Shown: one piece after another, positions 36,195 through 45,360 of the stretch
How the letters are laid out: the number at the start of each line of letters is the position of its first letter
Position numbering within the stretch: the stretch's first letter is position 1
Assembly (NCBI GenBank): GCA_002401155.1
Contig: NVSG01000002.1
Coordinates: 286,749-350,748, forward strand
DNA: 64,000 nt
Source: Hyphomicrobiales bacterium
Lineage (GTDB): Bacteria > Pseudomonadota > Alphaproteobacteria > Rhizobiales > Rhizobiaceae
Direction of reading: 5' to 3'
The notes under the pieces: generated by a model
The model's database searches: none
Told to the model about the DNA's origin: nothing
Seen by the model: the letters and a program-made list of their open reading frames with translations, nothing else
Made by a program: the position numbers and the translations under genes

Positions 36195-36935
36195 ATGAGC
36201 CGCAAATTTCGCCCACTGGACCTTCTGTCGCTGTTTTCGATCAAGCGGCCGTTTCTATCTGCCGATGAAATTGCGGAACTATCCCACGTTCCCATTTCAA
36301 CTGTATATCGGCAAATGAAGACGTTGCGGGAATTAGGGATGATTGAGGCCCTCGATCGTGAGCGATATCGCCTTGGGGGTGCCGTTTCCGTATTGGACCG
36401 GATTGCACGTGAGGCAGACCCGTTGTTAAAGGCTGCGCGACCGGTAATGGTGCGGCTTTGTAAAAAGACCAAGCACACGGTTACACTGACCCGGCTTTTT
36501 AAAACGGACCTGATCAGCGTCTCGCAAGAGCTCGGTCGAGCTCCCATAAGAGTTGGGTATGAACGCGGCGAAATTGTTCCTTTATTTTACGGTTGTACCG
36601 GCAAGATTACACTGGCGCATATGGAATGGCGGGCTCTCAAGACTTTGTTTAAAGGCAATGCGCAGCAAATCAGTGCGGCAGGTCTGGGGGCTGACTGGAA
36701 GGCATTTCTTTCAACACTACGCGATTTTAGATCGGCACCATATCTGTGGACCGAAGGTGAAATCACACCGGAAAATGTTGCGGTGGCTTCGCCAATATTA
36801 GATGAGGCAGGGCGGGTAATGGGCGCGTTGACGGTGATCATGCCGAAGTCGAATAGACCCTCAGGAATTGATGATAAGATTGCCATCGAACTGCAAGCCG
36901 CTGTTGAGGAGGTTTCCAAAAATTTAGTGGTATGA
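36195..36935 (+). CDS. IclR-family transcriptional regulator (second)
   Basis: 246-aa IclR-type regulator: winged helix-turn-helix FLSADEIAELSHVPISTVYRQMKTLRELGMIE (about 23-55), then an effector domain with VGYERGEIVPLFYGCTGKITLA and a late VASPILDEAGRVMGALTVIMP. The start MSRKFRP at 36195 is preferred; a longer frame would overlap the preceding gene. It lies in the same operon direction as the FAH-family gene and may control the ring-cleavage genes, separately from the first IclR gene near ubiD. Confidence 0.88.
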   Translation: MSRKFRPLDLLSLFSIKRPFLSADEIAELSHVPISTVYRQMKTLRELGMIEALDRERYRLGGAVSVLDRIAREADPLLKAARPVMVRLCKKTKHTVTLTRLFKTDLISVSQELGRAPIRVGYERGEIVPLFYGCTGKITLAHMEWRALKTLFKGNAQQISAAGLGADWKAFLSTLRDFRSAPYLWTEGEITPENVAVASPILDEAGRVMGALTVIMPKSNRPSGIDDKIAIELQAAVEEVSKNLVV

Positions 36936-37033
36936 AGATCTGCCTTTATCATCGTTTGAAGAGGCAATTTTGATCTTTGGCCCGTTATTCCGATTCATTG
37001 GCATGTAGAGTGTTAAAAAAGTTAGATATCCAC

Positions 37034-37939
37034 TCAGAGTGTCGGCACGTTGTTGCGTAAATATTCAGTCAATTCCTGCATTGGGCCGGTCAGTGCGCGG
37101 TTTTGCAATGATATCAGGCGGATGTCGAATATGAGATCGGGTGCTTTGACATCAATAAAACATAGCTTACCTGAGCGAATATCTGCATCAACACTTTTTT
37201 CAGGAGAGCAGGATATGCCAACGCCGCCGGCAACTAGCTCCCGTAAAAACTGATATTCGGTGGCTTGTGCAACGGTGCGCACATCCTGAATGCCGATATC
37301 GGTGAGCAATCGCGTAACCGATTTTCCAAACATCGAACCTGGAGGCGGTCCGACAAAACCGTGTTTTGCTATTTCTTTAGGTCTTACATTTTTACGCCCT
37401 GCGAGAGGGTGGTTAGGGGAGCATACCAGCCGCAATCTTTGTGCGCCGATGATCTGATTGTTTAGTCTGCGCATATCTTCATTGCTCAGGAAGCAACCAA
37501 TATCAGATACCCCTTCGCGCACTTCTTCCAGCACATTTTCTTGTGACCCAATACGCACCACGAGTTGAATATCCGTGCGCGTCAAAATGAAATGGGTAAG
37601 AGGGGCTTTCAGCACAAAATTAGCAAGAGAGCGCTGACATGAAAGGACCAGTTTTTGGCCAGCGGCGTTGTTGATATTAACCACATCGGCACGCATGTCA
37701 TCGGCGGATGCAATCATCTCGAGCGCATGCTTGCGCACGCTTCTGCCGAGATCGGTTAGCACAGGTTTGCTGCCGCGACGGCGCTCAAAAACCAAACCAC
37801 CAACTTCACGTTCGAGGCTATTAATATGCGCGCTGACAGAGGGCTGCGCGATATCCAATTCATCGGCTGCACGGGTGAAACTACCGGTTTCAGAGACAGC
37901 AAGAAAGACCTTCAGGCGGCGTAAAGTGACGTTAAACAT
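37034..37939 (-). CDS. LysR-family transcriptional regulator
   Basis: 301-aa LysR regulator. The N-terminal helix-turn-helix LRRLKVFLAVSETGSFTRAADELDIAQPSVSAHINSLE is clear, followed by a periplasmic-binding-like effector domain (VGPPPGSMFGKSVTRLL, VAGGVGISCSPE). ATG 37939 is chosen because the helix-turn-helix starts directly after it; a longer frame reaches 38173 without a plausible start. It diverges from hyuA with 112 bases between, and an inverted repeat typical of its family lies only 12-27 bases upstream of its start, so it very likely controls itself and the hyu operon. Confidence 0.92.
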   Translation of the reverse strand: MFNVTLRRLKVFLAVSETGSFTRAADELDIAQPSVSAHINSLEREVGGLVFERRRGSKPVLTDLGRSVRKHALEMIASADDMRADVVNINNAAGQKLVLSCQRSLANFVLKAPLTHFILTRTDIQLVVRIGSQENVLEEVREGVSDIGCFLSNEDMRRLNNQIIGAQRLRLVCSPNHPLAGRKNVRPKEIAKHGFVGPPPGSMFGKSVTRLLTDIGIQDVRTVAQATEYQFLRELVAGGVGISCSPEKSVDADIRSGKLCFIDVKAPDLIFDIRLISLQNRALTGPMQELTEYLRNNVPTL

Positions 37940-37950
37940 ATAACCAATAT

Positions 37951-37966
37951 ATAGCCTATTAGCTAT
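37951..37966. promoter_or_regulatory. Probable LysR-type operator
   Basis: Perfect inverted repeat ATAGC-N6-GCTAT (37951-37955 and 37962-37966) in the divergent lysR-hyuA intergenic region, giving the T-N-A spaced dyad typical of LysR-type binding sites. The binding protein is inferred from location. Confidence 0.5.
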
Positions 37967-38051
37967 TAATGCCAGAGCCTTTATGCCCGTTGCTTTGATC
38001 CCTTTGATCGTATGAAATCTGTTCATTGAATAAATGTCAGGAGAGCAAAGC

Positions 38052-40103
38052 GTGAATATAGTGGGTGTGGATATTGGCGGGACATTTACCGATCTCGTGG
38101 GATATATCGATGGCAAAATTGTCACTTCCAAAACCTCTACCGTTCCGGCAGACCCTACCAAAGGGATTGCCAACAGTATGGAACTTGCCCGGTGTCAACC
38201 TTCGGAAATCGATGAAATTCTGCATGGTTCGACTATTGCCATTAATACGGTTCTTGAGCGCAAAGGTGCACGGACGGCTCTGTTGACAACAACCGGATTC
38301 AGGGATGTTTATTCCATTGGGCGTTCAAATCGCATCGAAGCGTTTAACCTGTTTTTTAACCGGCCCGAGCCGCTTGTTCCACGTAATTTGACCTTCGAAA
38401 TCAACGAGCGTGTGTTGGCAAGTGGTGAAGTGCTTGATCCTCTTGATGAAAAATCGGTTGAAGATGTCATTCGCCAATTGGAGGCGCTAGATGTTGAATC
38501 CATAGCGGTTTGTCTGCTTCATGCCTATGCCAATCCGGATCATGAACGCAGAATTGGCGAGATTTTACGCAAAAGCCGTCCAGATTTATTCGTCACATTA
38601 TCCCATGAAATCCTGCGTGAGTATCGTGAATATGAGCGTTCTTCTACAACTGTCCTGAATGCGTTTGTCGGGCCGCGTGTGGGCGGATATCTGGAGCGTT
38701 TGGATGACTATTTACGGGAAGAATCCTTCACCGGAAAAACCCACATCATGCGTTCAAATGGCGGTGTTATGTCCCTGCGACTTGCGCAAGAACAACCGGT
38801 TTCGATGATGGAGTCCGGCCCTGTTGCCGGTATGATTGGTGCAGGCCGTCTCGCCGATATTTTGGGCTTTGAACGCTGTGTCGGTTTCGACATGGGTGGC
38901 ACTACCGCTAAATCCAGCCTGTTGACCAATGGTCGTCCGGAAATCATTACCGGCTATGTAATTGGTGAACCTGCGACCGGTCAGCCAATGCAATTGCCGG
39001 TTGTTGATATCGTGGAAGTTGGAGCCGGTGGCGGATCAATCGCATGGGTTGATAAAACCGGTGGGCTCCATGTGGGGCCTCAAAGTGTTGGCGCTGATCC
39101 GGGGCCTGCCTGTTATGGCAAGGGTTCCGGTGATCCTGTAGTAACGGATGCCGATCTTCTTTTAGGTAGGTTGAATGCGCAGCGTTTCCTTGACGGTGGC
39201 ATGCCGCTTGATATCGAAGCTTCAAAGACGGCGATGCAGGAAAAAATTGCCGGCCCACTTGGTCTAAATCCATTACAGGCAGCTCTGGGAGTGGCAAGAA
39301 TTGCCGATGCCGCAATGTCGCTTTCGGTGCGTAGCGTCTCGGTAAATAAAGGGGTCGACCCGCGGGATACGGCAATGATTGCCTTTGGTGGCGCTGGCCC
39401 TCTACATGCAATCTCGATTGCACGCGAAATTTTCATCCCTACTGTGATCATACCAAAACTGCCCGGCACTTTTTCCGCCCTAGGCATGTTGATGGCATCT
39501 TGGCGTCAGGATTTTGTCCAAACCCTGATCGGAAGGATTGGCGAATTGGATGAAACAGATGTTGCTCAGGTTTTTGGCGAACTGGCACAAACCGGGCAGG
39601 ATCAACTCCAACTGGACGGCATCGATCAAGCCACAACTGATTTTCGTTATTACGCAGATTTACGTTATGTCGGTCAGGAGCATGCGATTTCCATTCCGGT
39701 GGAAAGCCCGGATATGTTGACCGGCAATGTGGCAACAATCAGCGAGCGTTTTGACCGCGAACACGATCAGCGTTACGGACAATCCGCTCCAAATGAAACC
39801 ATGGAAATTGTCAGCGTTCGGCTGGTTCTCACCGCTGCCAGAGAGGATTCTCTCGCGGAGCAGTGGCTCTCGGAGCCATGGAAACCAGAAAGTGATGTTG
39901 CCAGCGAAACCCGCGACGTCATTTATGACGATCCTGACAAGCCGCTAAAGACACAAATTTTATGGCGCCCATCAATGGCGGCTGGAACCGAAGTTACCGG
40001 GCCAGCGGTTATTGAAGAACCAAATTCCACCATCCTCATTCACCCCGATGACCATGTACGGGTCACCGATGCCGGCCATTTGGTCGTCACACTTGCATAT
40101 TGA
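38052..40103 (+). CDS. hyuA: HyuA-type hydantoinase/oxoprolinase subunit A
   Basis: 683-aa HyuA-family ATPase of the ATP-dependent hydantoinase, N-methylhydantoinase and 5-oxoprolinase group, which hydrolyses a cyclic amide. The sugar-kinase-like nucleotide fold is visible as VGVDIGGTFTDLVG at the start, GFDMGGTTAK in the middle and IAFGGAGPLHA later. GTG at 38052 is preferred because AGGAG lies 8 bases upstream (38039-38043); an ATG at 38034 has no such site. HyuB follows with 16 bases between. The true substrate may be a lactam, hydantoin or carbonyl, since this family also includes acetone-carboxylase-like enzymes. Confidence 0.9.
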   Translation: MNIVGVDIGGTFTDLVGYIDGKIVTSKTSTVPADPTKGIANSMELARCQPSEIDEILHGSTIAINTVLERKGARTALLTTTGFRDVYSIGRSNRIEAFNLFFNRPEPLVPRNLTFEINERVLASGEVLDPLDEKSVEDVIRQLEALDVESIAVCLLHAYANPDHERRIGEILRKSRPDLFVTLSHEILREYREYERSSTTVLNAFVGPRVGGYLERLDDYLREESFTGKTHIMRSNGGVMSLRLAQEQPVSMMESGPVAGMIGAGRLADILGFERCVGFDMGGTTAKSSLLTNGRPEIITGYVIGEPATGQPMQLPVVDIVEVGAGGGSIAWVDKTGGLHVGPQSVGADPGPACYGKGSGDPVVTDADLLLGRLNAQRFLDGGMPLDIEASKTAMQEKIAGPLGLNPLQAALGVARIADAAMSLSVRSVSVNKGVDPRDTAMIAFGGAGPLHAISIAREIFIPTVIIPKLPGTFSALGMLMASWRQDFVQTLIGRIGELDETDVAQVFGELAQTGQDQLQLDGIDQATTDFRYYADLRYVGQEHAISIPVESPDMLTGNVATISERFDREHDQRYGQSAPNETMEIVSVRLVLTAAREDSLAEQWLSEPWKPESDVASETRDVIYDDPDKPLKTQILWRPSMAAGTEVTGPAVIEEPNSTILIHPDDHVRVTDAGHLVVTLAY

Positions 40104-40119
40104 GGGGCAGAGAAAACCA

Positions 40120-41814
40120 ATGACAAAAATTGATCCAATCACCATTGAAGTTGTTCGCAATGCCATCGTTGCCTACGCAGACGAGATGGCAGATGTTCTA
40201 TCTAAATCTGCCTATAATATGATGATCTATGAAGTGCATGATTATTGCTGCGGCCTAATCAACACCAAGGGCGAGATGATCTCGCAAAACCGTGGTGGAC
40301 TACCTATTTTCCTCGCAGATTTGGGCGTGGCTGTTGAAGACGGCATCAAAAAATATGGCCTCGACGGATTTTCCGAGGGCGATGTGCTGGTGATGAACCA
40401 TGGCCATATATGTGGCCAGCACCTTAATAATGTGGTGGTTTATGCACCGTGTTTTCACGATGGAAAACTGGTTGGTTTTTCTGCCAACCGCGCGCACTGG
40501 GTAGACATCGGCGGCGGGCGACAGGGCTTTGGTTCAAACGCCACAACAGATATCTTCAGCGAAGGTCTGCAAATGCGTTCGCTCAAAGTTTATGAGGCGG
40601 GCAAGGCAAACGAAACGCTGCTTCAGATCATTCGCGATAATATCCGTTATCCCGACGCCAGTTTGGGCGATCTTCGCGCGCAAATTGCCTCCTGTCATGT
40701 GGGTGCCAAACGTTACGGCGAACTGGTGGGACGTTATTCGGCTGAAGTAGTTGAGGAATGCGTGCAAATGGTTTGGGATCAGGCTGATCGCTCCGTACGG
40801 GCGGTAGTTGAGAACATTCCCGACGGCACTTATGAAGCAGAAAGCTTCCTCGATAATGATGGTCGCACACTCGATAAGCCACTCCGAATTAAAGTCAGTG
40901 TTACGATTAAGGGCGCACGCATGTCGGTAGATTTCTCCGACATGAATCCTCAGGTTGATGGACCGCTAAACTCTGGAAAGTCTGGCGGCATTGCCGCAGC
41001 GAGAGTCGCCTTCAAAGCGCTCACCTCACCTGATTTGGACGTCAATGAAGGTTGTTTTCGAGCACTGGATGTGGTGTTGCCGGAAGGAACAATGCTCAGC
41101 GCCAAACCACCTGCTGCCCTTGGACAGTGGAGCATTTCGCTTCCAACCGTTATCGATACCATCCTTAAGGCACTTGCCCCTGCGATACCTGATATGATCC
41201 CGGCGGCTCATAAGGGAGATATGGGTGGTTGCTCCTTCTTTGGTTTTTTTGAAGACGGTTCACGCTTTTTATTGCTGAATATTTTCGGCGGCGGCTGGGG
41301 TGGACGTCCAAATGGCGATGGCGCTTCTGCATCCGTATCCGTTTGTCAGGGCGATGTGCGAAACACCCCGGTCGAACTTCAGGAAATCAAATATCCCTTC
41401 ATCATTGAACGCAATATGCTTCGGCCAGATTCCGGTGGAGCAGGGCGTTATCGCGGTGGGCTGGGCATTGAACTGACCTATCGCTGCCTGCGTGAATGCA
41501 AAGGCAATATCAATTTCGACCGTTCCGTAACCCCGCCTTGGGGACTGGATGGCGGCTTGCCCGGCGCCATCAGCATTGCAATTATTGAGCGGGCCAATGG
41601 TGAAACGGAAAAAGTTCACAAGGGCACCAATATTACATTCTACCCCGGCGACCGCGTGACGTTCCTGACAGCAGGCGGTGGTGGTTATGGCGACCCCGCA
41701 CAACGTGATCCTGAATTGCTTAAAAACGATATTGCCATGGGGCTTGTTTCGCCTGAAGCAGCCGCGCGGGACTATGGTGTTAGTGAACCCGAAAAAGTGA
41801 GGGTGAACTCATAA
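40120..41814 (+). CDS. hyuB: HyuB-type hydantoinase/oxoprolinase subunit B
   Basis: 564-aa HyuB-family subunit, partner of HyuA. N-terminal PITIEVVRNAIVAYADEMADVLSKSAYNMMIYEVHDYCCGL is characteristic, followed by NHGHICGQHLNN, VDFSDMNPQVDGPLNSG and the C-terminal GGGGYGDPAQRDP. ATG 40120 is supported by GAGGGG upstream. It is one base from the next gene. Together with HyuA it probably forms a heteromeric ATP-dependent cyclic-amide hydrolase. Confidence 0.92.
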   Translation: MTKIDPITIEVVRNAIVAYADEMADVLSKSAYNMMIYEVHDYCCGLINTKGEMISQNRGGLPIFLADLGVAVEDGIKKYGLDGFSEGDVLVMNHGHICGQHLNNVVVYAPCFHDGKLVGFSANRAHWVDIGGGRQGFGSNATTDIFSEGLQMRSLKVYEAGKANETLLQIIRDNIRYPDASLGDLRAQIASCHVGAKRYGELVGRYSAEVVEECVQMVWDQADRSVRAVVENIPDGTYEAESFLDNDGRTLDKPLRIKVSVTIKGARMSVDFSDMNPQVDGPLNSGKSGGIAAARVAFKALTSPDLDVNEGCFRALDVVLPEGTMLSAKPPAALGQWSISLPTVIDTILKALAPAIPDMIPAAHKGDMGGCSFFGFFEDGSRFLLLNIFGGGWGGRPNGDGASASVSVCQGDVRNTPVELQEIKYPFIIERNMLRPDSGGAGRYRGGLGIELTYRCLRECKGNINFDRSVTPPWGLDGGLPGAISIAIIERANGETEKVHKGTNITFYPGDRVTFLTAGGGGYGDPAQRDPELLKNDIAMGLVSPEAAARDYGVSEPEKVRVNS

Positions 41815-41815
41815 A

Positions 41816-42949
41816 ATGGCTCAAAATTTAACATCAAAAGTTGCGCAGGTTCGCAGGCAAAAATTAGTCCAGGCGATGCAAAAAGCAGGCCTCGATGCGA
41901 TGGTGCTTTACGGCAATGCATGGCAGAATGATTACCTGCGCTACGGTGTTGATTTTGGCATTCTTGAAGGCGAAGGCATTGCGATTGTCACCCGTGATGG
42001 TGAGGCAACGCTTTATCTCGATGATCCATTCGAGGCGGACCGAGCAAGCGTTGAATGCGACGATATCACAATCGTGGTTTGCAAAGATATCGTGCGAGAC
42101 GTGGCCGCGAAAATTAACAGTTTCGATAATTCCAATATTGCCGCCGCCCCTCAAAGGCATTTGCCCTACGGGCTGGCCCAACTACGTCAGAAGCATAATA
42201 TTGCAGATGCAACCGTAATCCTTGATCATCTGTTAATGGTCAAGGCTGAAGAAGAATTGCAGGCGGTAAGACGCGCAGCACGGCTAGCCGACGAGGGTTA
42301 TGCGGTTTTCCGCGATGCTGCACAAATTGGCGTCGAAGATTACGCACTCATCGCACAGATTGAAGCTTTCTTTCGGGCCAATGGGGTTGATGATAATTTT
42401 ATGATTATCGGCGTTGGCGGACCTGAAATGCGCGGTATGGCGCCACCATCCGGTAAAAAGCTGAAAGCCGGCGATCTTGTAACAACAGAGCTAACCCCGT
42501 GCATCGATGGTTATTATGTCCAGATTTGCCGCACTTTGGTGGTGGGCCCGCCAAACGAAGCTCAGCAAAAAGCCTTCTCACTCTACCATGAAGCAATGAT
42601 CGCAGGCATAGATAAGGTTGCGCCCGGCGTGAGCGCATCTGATATCGCTAAAGCGGAAAATGACGTGTTTCGAAAATACGGCCTGGGCGATTATGTCACC
42701 AGCGAATATACGAGAGTGCGCGGCCATGGGCTTGGTCTATTCCCTGATACAAAACCGCATATCCTTGAAGGCGTCGAAACCACGATTGAGCAAGGAATGC
42801 TGCTCATTGTACATCCCAACACCTATCATCCCGAGGTGGGCTATATGGTGCTGGGCGATAGCTTGATTGTCGGCCCCGATGGCGCCGAAGTGCTCACCAC
42901 AACCCCGCGCGAATTATTCTCCGTGCCCCAAACGAGGAGCGCGTCATGA
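41816..42949 (+). CDS. Creatinase-fold (M24) protein lacking metal ligands, first of a pair
   Basis: 377-aa protein with an N-terminal creatinase-N domain (1-140) and a pita-bread M24 domain (145-360). The five metal ligands of aminopeptidase P are mostly gone: Glu 225 (TTELT) and Gln 236 (YVQICRT) replace the two Asp, His 304 (RGHGLGL) is kept, and His 333 (IVHPN) and Gly 347 (VLGDS) replace the two Glu. This pattern matches metal-independent creatinase-like hydrolases rather than peptidases. It abuts hyuB and overlaps its paralogue. It probably hydrolyses an amide or amidine product of HyuAB. Confidence 0.88.
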   Translation: MAQNLTSKVAQVRRQKLVQAMQKAGLDAMVLYGNAWQNDYLRYGVDFGILEGEGIAIVTRDGEATLYLDDPFEADRASVECDDITIVVCKDIVRDVAAKINSFDNSNIAAAPQRHLPYGLAQLRQKHNIADATVILDHLLMVKAEEELQAVRRAARLADEGYAVFRDAAQIGVEDYALIAQIEAFFRANGVDDNFMIIGVGGPEMRGMAPPSGKKLKAGDLVTTELTPCIDGYYVQICRTLVVGPPNEAQQKAFSLYHEAMIAGIDKVAPGVSASDIAKAENDVFRKYGLGDYVTSEYTRVRGHGLGLFPDTKPHILEGVETTIEQGMLLIVHPNTYHPEVGYMVLGDSLIVGPDGAEVLTTTPRELFSVPQTRSAS

Positions 42950-44016
42950 GACATGGCTTAATGAAATGGCGGGAAGATGAACTTTCCCAAGCTGATGTGC
43001 TTTCCAGACAATATCGCCTGCAAAAATCAATGGAGGCGGATGGCATCGATGGTGTGCTCATCTATACCAATCACGTGCGCTCGGCGGCCGTTACTTATTT
43101 GACCGGTTTTACGCCCTATTGGTCCGATGCCTTGTTGTTTTTGCCGGTGGCTGGAAAACCATTATTCGCCACGGCTTTATCCAAGCGGGTGGGCAATTGG
43201 ATAAAATCAACCAACCCAACCTCGACGATTGATCATTCACCGCGCCCCGGTGAATTGATCGGCAAACATATGATTGCGCTCGGTTGTAAAAAAGTTGGCG
43301 TGGTTGAACTCGATCACATGCCAGGTGGCTTGATTGATGAAATCATTGGTGTGACGGATGTCCAGCTTGTTGATGCATCAACAATGTTTGCTGAAGCTCG
43401 AACAGTTCGTGATGCTGCCGAAATCGCACTAGCCAAAAAGGCAAATCAAATAGCCACTGACGCATTTGCTTCCGCTCCAAAGGAACGTCTGCTGGTGGGT
43501 GATGTAACCGAGGCTCTGGAACTTTATGTGCGTAATGCCGGGGCTGAAGAATGTTATGTTGCGATTGCCCCAGACCTTCAAAAAGATACGCGACTTGCAC
43601 GAACCAAAGGGCAGGTGGAACTTGGTGAAACCTTCGCCATCCGGCTTTCAATCGCCTATAACGGCGTTTGGATAAGACGAACAGAGAGTTTCCTGCGAAC
43701 AGCGGGCGATGATAATCTCACACAGCTTGCACGTTGGGCCGATGGATTAAGTGAAACCGTCGATCCAAGTTTAGCAATGGCATCCCAACTGGCCACATCC
43801 TCCCGGCCAGCGGGCGCTTCAATCAGCGGTTGGACGCTGGAAGCGCCCATAGGTAACCGTCCTCTTCAGGCCGTTGCAACAGAAAAAAACCAGACCGAAC
43901 AATCTCTGCCTTATGGGGTTTTGACAATCCAGCTTGATACCAAGCAGGGGTCATTTGTTCTTGCCCGCCCAATCGGCCTGCATCTTTCGCCACCAACTGC
44001 TGAGGGTGCCGTATGA
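42946..44016 (+). CDS. Creatinase-fold (M24) protein, second of a pair, degenerate active site
   Basis: 356-aa paralogue of the preceding protein. The N-terminal creatinase-N domain is recognisable (LYTNHVRSAAVTYLTGF-like stretch, residues 35-60), but the catalytic domain is shortened: neither the metal-ligand Asp nor the His of HGLGL can be found, and the C-terminal part reads TIQLDTKQGSFVLARP. Since creatinase-fold enzymes form dimers with active sites at the interface, it may be a non-catalytic partner of the first protein (inference). It overlaps both neighbours by 4 bases. Confidence 0.75.
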   Translation: MRHGLMKWREDELSQADVLSRQYRLQKSMEADGIDGVLIYTNHVRSAAVTYLTGFTPYWSDALLFLPVAGKPLFATALSKRVGNWIKSTNPTSTIDHSPRPGELIGKHMIALGCKKVGVVELDHMPGGLIDEIIGVTDVQLVDASTMFAEARTVRDAAEIALAKKANQIATDAFASAPKERLLVGDVTEALELYVRNAGAEECYVAIAPDLQKDTRLARTKGQVELGETFAIRLSIAYNGVWIRRTESFLRTAGDDNLTQLARWADGLSETVDPSLAMASQLATSSRPAGASISGWTLEAPIGNRPLQAVATEKNQTEQSLPYGVLTIQLDTKQGSFVLARPIGLHLSPPTAEGAV

Positions 44017-45335
44017 GCGCCCATTCCCTCATCAATTCCTTGAACAAAAACCAGTCGGATACTGGCGAGCAAATCAATGCCGTTATATTGCATGTGATGG
44101 ACAGCATGTCCGTTCTCCTCGCTGGTTTGGAAACTGCTGAGGGAAAGGCAATCAGCCAATTTTATAGCCATGGCAACAAGACAGAGACCGTGGCCGGAAT
44201 GGCGTCGATAATCCGGTTTTCCGAATGTGATGACATTCATATTCCAAGTTGCGTTTCGCCGGGATGTATTGCGATACCCACGGCACTCGCTTTTGCAAAA
44301 GATGGCGAAGGCATAGCGAATGCGGTTGAAGCCGGTTATGGCGTTGGCCTTGCTTTTGCCAAGGCCATTGGTGGGGTTAAGGCACTGGATCATGGTGTTT
44401 GGCCCACATTGTTTGCAGCCCCTGCCATCGCCGCTGTAACCTGTGCCGTGTCGATGGGCTTTAGTGAAAAAGCAATAGCTCAAGCGCTGGTACTTGCGAT
44501 GAGTGGAACTTCCGGTCGAACTGGGCGACCGCAGGGCTTTCCCTCTGGACGGTGGCTGGCGATTGGGGAAGCAACGATCAAGGGCATTAGGGCAGCACAA
44601 GCCGTACGCAATGGTTTTTGCGGAGATGAAAACCTGTTTTCAGACCAATGGCTCGCTTCACAAACACAGGCTGATTTGGTTGATTCCAAAATGCTTCATA
44701 GCGTGCCGAAAAATGCAGTGCAGAAAGTCGGCCTGAAACCATTTGTATCTGCTCGCCAAGGGGCTAATGCAATTAAGGTCTTTCTCGATTTACTCGATGA
44801 TGGGTTGTCGGTCGAGGACATTCATTCAGTGGAAGTGTATCTGCCGGTTGTTGCTGTGCCCGTGGTGGCGCGCGAACTCGATTTGGGAAACCGACTTTCG
44901 ACGATTGCCAATCTTGGTCTTCAATTTGGTATCGCTGCATTTGAACGTTCGCGCTTGTTGGATGTCGATCGTAAGAAATCTTTCAAACCACAGACAATTG
45001 CATTTGCAAAAAAGGTGAAAATTACTGCTGACCCTGATCTTCAAACCGATGATGCAAGTGTATGGCCGGCGCGAGTCAAAATTTTCACCACTGCCGAAAA
45101 TTTCGAACAAAGTTGCCACGCTCTGCCCGGTGATCCCGGCGATAATTGCCAGATGGATGTGGTTACAGCCAAAATAAAACATTTTAACCAACTCGCTCTT
45201 TTTGATGAGGTTCTTGCCCATCAGGAGAACGGGCTGGCTGCCCTCAATCGGGCAAAAAAGAATCTGTATGCTGCGGCTTCGCAGCGATTTGCAGAACAAT
45301 GCAGCCAATCTGAAAACCTTGGAATGGCTTCATAA
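44013..45335 (+). CDS. MmgE/PrpD-family protein
   Basis: 440-aa MmgE/PrpD-family protein, a group containing 2-methylcitrate dehydratase, iminodisuccinate epimerase and cis-aconitate decarboxylase. Visible: HVMDSMSVLLAGL near the start, the central FAKAIGGVKALDHGVWPTLFAAPAIAAV corresponding to the family's conserved helices, and MSGTSGRTGRPQGFPSGRW. It starts inside the preceding stop (ATGA at 44013-44016). In this operon it could dehydrate or epimerise a product of ring opening; the family's breadth prevents a firmer call. Confidence 0.85.
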   Translation: MSAHSLINSLNKNQSDTGEQINAVILHVMDSMSVLLAGLETAEGKAISQFYSHGNKTETVAGMASIIRFSECDDIHIPSCVSPGCIAIPTALAFAKDGEGIANAVEAGYGVGLAFAKAIGGVKALDHGVWPTLFAAPAIAAVTCAVSMGFSEKAIAQALVLAMSGTSGRTGRPQGFPSGRWLAIGEATIKGIRAAQAVRNGFCGDENLFSDQWLASQTQADLVDSKMLHSVPKNAVQKVGLKPFVSARQGANAIKVFLDLLDDGLSVEDIHSVEVYLPVVAVPVVARELDLGNRLSTIANLGLQFGIAAFERSRLLDVDRKKSFKPQTIAFAKKVKITADPDLQTDDASVWPARVKIFTTAENFEQSCHALPGDPGDNCQMDVVTAKIKHFNQLALFDEVLAHQENGLAALNRAKKNLYAAASQRFAEQCSQSENLGMAS

Positions 45336-45360
45336 CTCAAACCTAATACCGGAGGAATAT

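Noticed and set aside
41816-42949. Xaa-Pro aminopeptidase
   Set aside because: Four of five metal ligands are replaced (Glu 225, Gln 236, His 333, Gly 347).
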